From NCBI GenBank assembly GCA_026874595.1, contig CM049314.1, positions 61,793,300 to 61,857,299 on the forward strand: a stretch of 64,000 nucleotides of DNA. The letters run 5' to 3'. The notes beneath the pieces were generated by a model, which had not been told where the DNA came from, did no database searches, and was given only the letters and a program-made list of their open reading frames with translations. Positions 55,427 to 64,000 of this stretch are shown in pieces (position 1 is the stretch's first letter; every line of letters begins with the position of its first letter). The position numbers were made by a program, and so were the translations under genes. Source of the stretch: Sipunculus nudus. Taxonomy: Eukaryota > Annelida > Sipuncula > Golfingiida > Sipunculidae.

Positions 55427-57140
55427 GTATTTTGTTGTTTTCAAGTGTGTTTGTATAACTTAAACAAGTTTCTGCTGGCAGAAATGGCAGTTCAGGAAAT
55501 TGGGTCTGTTGGAATGAAAATGGTCAAGTCTCTGGCAGAGCAACTAAAATTCTGTTTTTAATGGAAGATTATTGGGTGCTTCTTCAGGATTAATTTTTCA
55601 TGGCAGAAAGAAAAGATATTGGCAGAAACAACTGATTTGAGTGACACAGTCGAGAAACATTAACACCTCAGCAAGTGACTTGTAGGAAGAAAATAATAAT
55701 AATTATGATAATAATCTGAAGACTAAGTTAATGCCAGTTTTGGTTGAATTACAGTCTACATAATTGTTTCTGCCATATCTGCTAAACTTATGGCAGAAAC
55801 CTTTTCTGCTCTGCCTGCAGATGGCAAAAACTGGCAATGGAAGAAACTGGCCACCTGCTAAAAAGTTAACCCTCGCAAATCACTGAAGAATTGGAAATAG
55901 CGAAAATTTAACTACGCAAATATGAAGCATATCAACAGCATATAAAGCAACTGATATTAGGAAGTGAACAGTGTCACTGTGATATGGATAAGGATTTCAG
56001 TCTGATATGAAATTTTCTGATTGGTCTGTGTTGGTTATGCTTCTGAGGCAGCGGAAATCTTGCGCTACTAAAGAAGCTACTGATTTTCCCGCTGCCTGCT
56101 TTGACCAAACAAATGCATATAGTATCAACAAACACTTGACAGGCATCAGGAAACCACGTGTGGGCAATTCTCTCTGAGCCTGTGGCCTGTTCAAACGGTC
56201 GCTGGGGCGTTGAGCTGTCACTCAAAACGAAATGAACAACATTGTTTGTCTTCCAGCACAGGGTCCCTTCTGATTGGACCAAAATCCAGTGCTCCTATCT
56301 GGTGTAGAGATTCAGGATACAAGGTCATAACAAACAGCGCTTACGATAAAGGTAGTTGGCCTTTGGGTGAAGCGCTGTGTAAAGAGTGTATGTATTGGTA
56401 AACTATGAAGAAACACAATATATTTATAAGTTTATGATATTATTTTCAAGATTGATCTACCATTATTATCATAATTGTAATAACCTTATTACCTGTCATT
56501 AATGACCGTACAGTTTTTAGCCAATTTTGCAGGCAGTTTATTATGGAGAATATAATATTAAAAGTTCTAATAAAGTCAAAGAGAACATAACTGGCCAAAA
56601 CTGCCAAGCAAATCTTGAGTGTCAAGTCTGAAACTAATTACAAGTTGTAATACAAAATACCATATATTGCTGTGTATACTGAAGATTTGTAGTATCATGG
56701 CGCACGATCTGTAATGATCGGTAGCCATTACACACTGAGTAATGGTGTATTTAACATATATTTGACATTGGTCTATGCACACAAGAATATTACTTATTAC
56801 AGTGTTAGTATATTTTATAAGCACTATAAAATGCAAAAATACATGTATGCCACATAGTCATTTCAAAGATTGACAATGTTTGAAACATTAAGGCCTAGAC
56901 ATTTAATATAAGGTGTGACTTGTCAGCAAATATAAGGCTAAATTATCCTCCTTATTATTCGTAGATGTGAGCACTGAGCTGTGATATAAAAGATATAAAT
57001 AATAAAGCTGTATTTTACAGTCACCATACAACTTTCTGTACCATACCATGGTCTTTGCCAGTGTCAGTTCATGGTAAATTAATACTGAGGAGAATTTAAC
57101 GAAATTAACGTAGACAACAATGTTCCAGCATTGTTTTTTT
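55427..57140. other. No firm gene; TGGCAGAAA motif cluster and a GC-richer island
   Basis: 55470-55850 has many TGGCAGAAA/TTTCTGCCA occurrences in both orientations. 55990-56400 is GC-richer with open frames on both strands, but none has a recognisable domain. Confidence 0.4.
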
Positions 57141-57740
57141 TTAGCTCAGCTGATTATAAGTCATCCTAGCTATAGTCATGGTCCATTGTCTGTCGTCCGT
57201 CCGTCCCTAGATGTGGCACGTTTTGAAACCGTAAGACCTAGGAATCCAAAATTCGGCATAATGTTAGATGTCTCCAAGATCTCCTACCAAGCCGAAAACT
57301 GGGTCTTTGCGACTTCGTTCCTTTGAGAAATTTAGGAAAAACCTCAATTTTTTATTAAAAACCTATTTTTACACTTCAGGACTGCCTAATATCTAAACCA
57401 CTCATCTGTTTTTCCTCATAATTACCATAAATATTCCTCTATAAAGTTCCTATGCACATGCCAGAAATTATGTCTGTATTATATAATTTAAAAAAGTTAT
57501 GGGCCCAAACATAATGCATTTTGTAAAAAATCAGGAAAGATATTTGATCAGTAAACACAAAACATGTTAAAGCTATGGACTTTTTTCCAGTAATATAACT
57601 TTAATTAATCAAAATTAAGTTGTTTAACCAAAATTAGATCAAAATCTTTTAAATTTTTAAAAATATTAACAAAAATAAAAAATTGGTACCTTAAATTTTG
57701 CCCAACTTTGACCATGGCACGTTTTTTTCCTGTAAGTACT
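57141..57740 (+). repeat. Family A dispersed repeat, plus orientation
   Basis: Starts TTAGCTCAGCTGATTATAAG, and shares GTGGCACGTTTTGAAACCGT and AGATGTCTCCAAGATCTCCT with the minus copy at 20700-21442. Ends CCATGGCACGTTTTTTTCCTG. Confidence 0.85.
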
Positions 57741-58450
57741 GTGGATTTAATTTTCACAGCATGTTTTTGTTAGCATTTTGTCTGTTAACACCAAAAATTT
57801 GAAACCAGTTGATCAAAAACTGTAGATTTTATTCAAGTTTTCAAGCACTATGTAACATATTGTTTACATCAGGCTAGTGTTATGCAGTTTGCAAGAGCTC
57901 AGCTCCTCAGCTTCAGCTCTCAGTTCTGAAAATTTGGCATACAATTAGATGTCTCCAAAATCCCCTACCATGCCAAGAATTTGGTCATTAGGACTTAAAA
58001 CCTTCGAGATATTAATGAAAAACATCAATTTTTTATTAAAAACCCATTTTTACACTTCAAGACTGCCTAATATCAAAACCACAGATCTGACTTTAATCAT
58101 ATATAATATACATTTTTTCTATACATTCTCTATGCACATGCCAGAAATGATGTCAGTATTGCGTAATTGTTTTAAGTTATGGGCCCAAAGGTAATGCACT
58201 TTGTAAAAAAAAAAACCAAGAAATATATTTACTCCATTAACAAGGGGATTGCTGAAGCTAGAGATTTTTGTCAGGGATGTAACATTATTTAATCAAGATT
58301 CAATTGAATACCCAAAATTAGTTCTGAATTTTTCAAATTTTATAAGTTATTAGTGTAAATATAAATTAGTACCCTACTATATAAATTTTGCCCTACTTTG
58401 ACCATGGCACGTTTGTTTCCTGTGAGCACTGTTGATATAATTTTCATATC
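57741..58450 (+). repeat. Second, older family A unit in tandem
   Basis: AGATGTCTCCAAAATCCCCT at 57949 lies about 681 bp after the same block in the previous unit. Ends with CCATGGCACGTTTGTTTCC. It lacks the GGAC-rich start, so family A elements may contain two internal repeats. Confidence 0.75.
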
Positions 58451-59760
58451 ACGCACACATAAGGATTTCAACTTTTTAGTTTAGAAAGCTGAAAGAAATT
58501 GGCTAAAAATTGTAGCTTTTATTAATGTTTTTATAAGACCAAGTCAGACCTTAGCTCTCTCCAGCCCCTTTTGAGTCACCTGTATGTTGACCTTGTTGAA
58601 CTTTCATCAAATTATGCACACTTGACACGAGGCATACACTGGGGCAGCCAGGCAGCTAATGCCCAGACACAGTTGATCCAGGTGTCCAACCCAACTCATC
58701 TAGTAGTTTTAACCAACAACATAACAATAAACAATAAATTAATAAATTTTTATTGGTTTTTAATAACAAATTAAAGAAAAATAGAAAAGGAATTTGTTAG
58801 TTAATAATAACAGGAAATTAACTTGCAGTTACTGATGCTATAAGAATCTTGTATCGATGGATAGAATGTCACGTGTTCCAAAGACACCATGCAGTCACCT
58901 ATGGTATTTTTCAGTTCAGTTTTAATGATAAAAAAGTAAATCATATTATTCATCACTAATCATTAGGGATCATATGAAGGAAATTAATGATAGACAAAGA
59001 TGCAGTTGATAATATTAATCTAGATTCCTACTGTGTCTAGTGCGTACATTGATGTGAAATTAGTCCAAAATGAATATATTACATTTATTTTTTTTAATAT
59101 AATTTATTATAATAAATTATTATATAAATAAAAGCCATAAAACCAGGTACTTATGATCATTATTTAAAAGTGTGAATTTTGTATATTCTGGATTCTCAAC
59201 ATCATTGTTTGGTGAAAACTGAATAAATACCAGACATGGTGCGAATACTTTGCAATTGTATTTAAATATGAATATGAATATGTACTCCATTATAAAATAT
59301 CTTGTATAAAGAATGGGAATTCAGGTAAAAATGAAAGAATATGAATACCAGTGCAAATACTTTCAAAATGTATTCATGAATGCATTCATGAATATATTCT
59401 TTAATATTATTTTAAAAATCATTTCAGTTATATTTCATTTTTAAAAATCATATGATTCTCTTATTATTTTTAATAAAAATCATATTTGGGACAATATTTG
59501 TAATTTTTTTTTATGAATAGTTAAACTCTTATATTGTATGTTCTACTTATAAGTTATATGGCCAAGTCAAAATCTGTGTGACAGTAGAACTCCATTTGTT
59601 AATAAAACAAATGAAATCAATCCTCTTCCCTATCTCCAAAGGTACTATCAAAATCATACATAAGCTAAACAACAACAACTCATAATATAGCTTATATTTA
59701 TTACCACACAAAACCAGCATGTGCCTCATTTCTAAATCAAAATTTTTATCATATATAACA
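58451..59760. other. No recognisable gene
   Basis: AT-rich, with several AATATGAAT/GAATATG blocks at 59260-59410. Confidence 0.4.
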
Positions 59761-59788
59761 GCTGAGTGCCATGACCCATAGGTCCCTT

Positions 59789-59789
<1 letters not shown>

Positions 59790-59820
<31 letters not shown>
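59790..59820. repeat. Poly(T)/poly(G) tract
   Basis: T10 followed by G21, next to the conserved family end motif GACCCATAGGTCCCTTGT. Confidence 0.9.
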
Positions 59821-60239
59821 TTCATGTGATTATTTTGGCTCCAGTCCAGCTGGGCTGGTCATGTGACTTAAATGACCAGTAAACTCCAGTGCTTTCACTG
59901 ACACAGGTGGCTTCACAAGTACTCCTTTCTTCAGTAAATCTCTTATATGTGAACTTTCACTCTCTGTAAATCAAATAGATCTATTCTTGTTCTTCGTTAA
60001 TGACATTTTATATTGATGTAAAATCTGTTGCCAGTGTGCGTGCCAGGGTTGGCATTCTTCCAGGAAGATAGGTATTTCTTCCCTTCCCAGGGAATTCTAA
60101 AGAGAAATTTCCTGGAAGAAAAGGAAGTTAGGGAAGAAAACTGATGAATTCCCATTCTCAATGCTTTGCTTTGCTATAAAAATTTGTTTAAACCAAAACT
60201 GATGACATTTTCCACAAACTGTATTTAAACATATAAATG

Positions 60240-61195
60240 TCAAGGCCCATATACCAGTCTGGAACAATCAGAGATTTGTTGTTGAGGTCACAAGGTCAAA
60301 GGTCAGGGTCACAGGATACACTTCTTTGAAAAGGTTGTGGACACATTTCAAGCTAAACCTCCATTCCAAACCTTTCAGCACAGATATCGCTTCTCTGCCA
60401 ACAGGGGAAAAGACCTGTTGATTTTGAGGTCAAAGGTCAAGTTCACAGCACCCTCTTCTTGCGTGGAGTCATTTTCAGGCAAACTTTTCAATCTATACTT
60501 TCCATCTGTCATATATGGCTTACCTACCAATAGGGGAAGAAGCCTATTGATGTTGAGTTCAAAAGGTCAAAGGTCAAGGTCACAATATTGTTCTAAATGC
60601 TTGTGAACATATTTCAACTCAAGTGAAACTGTTCAACCCAAACCTTCAGTCTTTCACATATGCCACATCTATGCATCACTGAATGTGATTCAAACTTTTT
60701 GCATGAAGAAATAACTAATTGATTTTGAGGTCAGCTGGTCAGGAGGTTAAAGGTTGCAGGTCTAAGTTGTTCACTCATTGGTTGCCAAGTAATTACACCT
60801 GGCCAGATGTAAGTGGTTAGTAGTTACCCATCATTTAGAAAGAATCCAGTTGATATGTGGGCAAAAGGCCAAGGTCATAGGTCAGGGATGTTTACAATAA
60901 CTTGTTTTTGTAGACCATCTCTATTTTTCTTGTACATATAACCATTGCACTCCAACTGGTACATCTCACTGTGTGGCTGTAATTGTGAGTGATGCTGGTG
61001 ACATATGACTCTCTTTTGTATCAGCCTGTTAAGTGATAAGGCTGAGTGATAAATACCTTGTTACTGCAGAACAAAAACACTGTTGCCGGAATGCTTCAGC
61101 CAGGCATTAAGACTGTGAGAGTATAGTATTAAGGTTTAGCTACTGATTTATCAGCTGCTTGTCAGCTGAGCGTCATGACCCATGGGTCACTTGTT
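60240..61195 (+). repeat. Dispersed repeat with clustered nuclear-receptor half-sites
   Basis: Starts TGTCAAGGCCCATATACC and ends CAGCTGAGCGTCATGACCCA then TGGGTCACTTGTT, an end motif also present at 59761-59791 and inverted at 19512-19546. Inside, units of about 130-150 bp carry AGGTCA groups: 60285-60311 (four), 60427-60439 (DR1), 60564-60582 (three), 60728, and 60872-60884 (DR1). Confidence 0.65.
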
Positions 61196-61402
61196 AATAT
61201 AACAATTGAACTTGTTTAAGTTAACTTACTGTCTATATAGTAGATGCGTTTTGTAGTTAGAATAAATTGTTAGATGGATGACATATATTGGATAAATATG
61301 TTTTTAACAAGTTTTCAGTACCAGGTTTTCAAATATGGATGTTCTTAATGTCACAATAACGTGTATCAATTTATATATCTTTTTTAGCACTTTTCTCCCC
61401 AG

Positions 61403-61455
61403 ATGGCAGCACAGGCTAAGTCAGGGTCTGCATTACTTGGAGTTTTGTATTGCTG
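61403..61455 (+). CDS. Candidate coding exon with strong acceptor
   Basis: A long pyrimidine tract CACTTTTCTCCCCAG is followed by ATGGCAGCACAGGCTAAGTC and a donor GCTG|GTAACT at 61456. As a start exon it reads MAAQAKSGSALLGVLYC. In the phase where one base completes a codon it reads WQHRLSQGLHYLEFCIAG. Either could be right, so the phase is undecided. Family unknown. Confidence 0.35.
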
Positions 61456-63599
61456 GTAACTGTGTATACAGTACAATTATTGGGACTAACATTTTTCTCT
61501 CATGGTAAGAGCATCAGCAAAGGACTTGTGATTCATAACATCTTTAAAGTTTTGATAATTAATATTTACCTTCTTATACCTGAGCCTGAATGGTTGCCGT
61601 TTCATAGAATTTGCTCTCCATCATCATTGGGTACAAGTTTTCATGTATATCAGTGCGTGAAAATTCAAATGTGGTCAAGTTTTGGTTTGAGACTTACAGG
61701 AGTATGTGTTCGAATCTGACTGAAGCAGGTCTTACTACTAAGCAGGTCAAGGTCACAGGACCAACATCTTCAAAAAGATTGTGGATTGATAGATGGAAGA
61801 AACAATAATTGCTTACCAAGTGTCAGTATATGCTGCTAAAAATGGGGGCTGATTCTTAAAGGGGGGGGGCGTACTATGATTGGGGATACTCTGGCATCTG
61901 CGGTGCCAAGAAATGTCTAGTTATATAATCTGTTATCATGTTAGTTACATGTCAGGGATTTTGCTGAACACCATGGTTAGATATTTTCATTGAAGTGCAT
62001 AATTCATTAAGAAAGTATGGCCTGTATGGGGTACCAAGCTGGGCTGCAGGCAGGGAGCAACACTAAGATCTTTAATTAGTAAATTTTGAATGGTCATCAT
62101 TTAAGGGAGTATAGAATGTTTTTACTCACATTTAGGATCATAACAACATATGAGAGAGAGAGAGTAAGTTGCGATAACGAGATAACGAGTTTTGCTTGGA
62201 AACTTTGGAATTCAGCCACAATAAACTAATAATATGAGATAATTAACAAATTAATGCAACTGGTTATTTACCTTTAAGGAGATTAGCTTGTCACTGCCTG
62301 TATTCATGATTAGCTTTGTTTACAAAATCAGACTATTTATATGGGATTTGATTGATTTTGTCATTGAACATTATATTGATTAGTTTTAATCTGATGACTG
62401 AGTGATGGCAAGGTTTACCAAAATCTGGTGTTCTTCTTCTAATTTCAAGCAATCAGTCACCAAAGCCAGCAACTGATTACATCAGAATAAAGTGCTCAGG
62501 ATAAACCTCTTCTTTGCCTTCAAATCTTCATTGATAACACCTGAGGTTATACTTATTTATATAATACTTGTATAATTACATATGGAGTGAAATGATCTCT
62601 TGACCTAGAGAATCAAATGCATGAACTTTAAATTGCTGCACATAATGTTTTTAAAATTTCCAAATTATTGTAATTTGTTTAATGTAAAATGGATTAATCA
62701 TCATGCAGCCTCCTTGAGAGAAGCAGTGTTGATCTAAATAGGGATGAAAAAAATTACATGGGCAGATCTATTAGAAATCACATTGGTGATAGGATTTTCT
62801 TTTTACACCTGTTGTATACACAGGTCGTAAAGGTGCTACACTATCCATGGACAACATTTGTCTTTCTGTTAGTTAACCTTTGGTGTTGCTGTTATAAGTT
62901 ACTTGGAGTTTAAGCAAATGTGTGGCGTTGCATCTTTACATTAACCCATACTATCTCAAAAACTGCATCACCAAATTTTATGCAAGAATCAGTCACATTA
63001 TTTATTTTTATGAAACTTACCAAAAATATATTTAATTTGCTGACAGAGTTTCTTGCTGAGTTTGAATTTTCCTGTATTTATCAATATTTTTCAGCGAGTA
63101 GTACCATTTGCTGGTATTTACTGCTGGCCTGCACTTTATGTGTATTTGGTAGCATTTTTCTGCACTGCATGTTCATGACAGGAGTCGTGGTTTCAAGATA
63201 TATTTTGCAGTCACTAGGTCACTCTACAGATAACCTGTCAGTCTATATTTACATATATTATTTGCACTGATATACACCCAGGTAAATTCAAGTGACAGTG
63301 ATGTTAATACAGATTAAATCACTAAGTCAACAATAATTCATTAAAGGCTAATTCAACATTTACAGTGCTAGAGTAAAGTGAAGGGATATTTTTTGGGGTG
63401 TCAAAGTTAACTTATCCCATTGTAGGTTTAATCATGCCTGTGTAAACATGTGTGCTGTGTTTGTGTTATAGTGTTTGGAATTGGTTGTCAGATCTTTTTT
63501 TTAGGGATAAGTCCATGGCCTGTTGGTGGCACTGTCTTTTAAGTTAGAATAAAGCTATCCATACAGTAAAAAAGATGCATTATTATTAAGCTTTTTGGA
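61456..63599. other. No firm gene; one 116-codon open frame
   Basis: 62920-63270 (plus) is open for 116 codons with a hydrophobic stretch WYLLLACTLCVFGSIFLHC near its end. This is unusually long for this AT-rich DNA but without known domains or clear splice borders. 61195-61380 shares about 180 bp with 23500-23700 (family D). Confidence 0.35.
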
Positions 63600-63775
63600 T
63601 TTCAGGTTTTATATGCACAGGGTTCGGAAAAATCCAGACGTCATGACCTGTCGTTAAGACATTAATTAGAGTGAATCACCATTACGCCATTGAGGCATTG
63701 ACAGGGTTTGAACGTGGGGAGTTAAGCTCCAAAGTCCAACGCCATAGCCACAATGCTACATACTGGTGGTCAAAT
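63600..63775 (-). mobile_element. tRNA-derived SINE, third type
   Basis: On the minus strand A-box-like TGGCTATGGCGTTGG (63750-63736) and B-box CGTTCAAACCC (63714-63704) at tRNA spacing. The tRNA head differs from those at 3540-3805 and 40418-40740. Confidence 0.7.
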
Positions 63776-64000
63776 CTGGATTATTGATTAAAAGAAAAAA
63801 ACACTCACTGATTGATTATTAATTAATCATTTCACGAACTAGAAACCTTGTCAAGCTAATATTTTCCTAACCTTAAAAACCTGTTCAAACTCTTACAGCA
63901 CTAGAGCACCTTTATACTTGGTAATTCCAGGGCCTGTTATGGCTGGTACGCATTATCAGATGAGAGAAATAGTTATCAGTAATCATTGTCACAATTTGTG

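Noticed and set aside
55974-56282. 102-codon minus-strand open frame in a GC-richer island
   Set aside because: Another minus frame and a plus frame are also open here, with no domain and no splice signals. Left as unexplained island.

Overview
The window is AT-rich, intron- and repeat-dominated animal nuclear DNA. GT-AG introns, tRNA-derived SINEs, non-LTR retrotransposon remnants, many small DNA transposons and a Helentron/HINE-type element with internal tandem repeats (the architecture of the bivalve 'pearl' elements) all point to a lophotrochozoan, most likely a bivalve mollusc. The species cannot be named from sequence alone.

One protein-coding gene can be rebuilt completely: a flavin-containing monooxygenase (FMO) on the minus strand. 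It has ten coding exons between 51898 (ATG) and 33617 (stop). All junctions are GT-AG, the phases agree, and the spliced reading frame is 533 codons plus stop, the normal FMO length. It carries the FAD GxGxxG motif, the FMO fingerprint FxGxxxHxxxF, the NADPH GxGNS motif, an FATGY-like FCTGY motif and a C-terminal membrane anchor. A likely promoter with ETS- and CRE-like sites lies about 125-165 bp upstream of the ATG, and a poly(A) signal lies about 107 bp after the stop. Its introns hold most of the recognisable mobile DNA of the right half: a HINE in intron 8, a SINE just inside intron 7, hAT-like elements in introns 1 and 2, and several unclassified repeat families.

The left half (1-33 kb) has no complete gene. 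It contains isolated coding-like islands flanked by splice signals: 1820-1978 with 4222-4287 on the plus strand, and 11882-12024, 16662-16802 and a 5'UTR-like exon ending at 28802 on the minus strand. These may belong to genes that extend beyond the window or whose other exons I could not recognise. To the right of the FMO promoter (52-64 kb) there are further plus-strand islands at 55339-55426 and 61403-61455. These could be the start of a divergent gene, but I could not assign a family.

The rest is repeats: foldback elements (5188-5482; a near-perfect palindrome with 9-bp target duplication at 14847-15281), TIR elements (23155-24248 with a minisatellite interior, 28205-28630), a MITE nested in a retrotransposon fragment (13510-13645), recurring dispersed families (here called A-E), and microsatellites. 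No rRNA, tRNA gene, CRISPR array or bacterial feature was seen.
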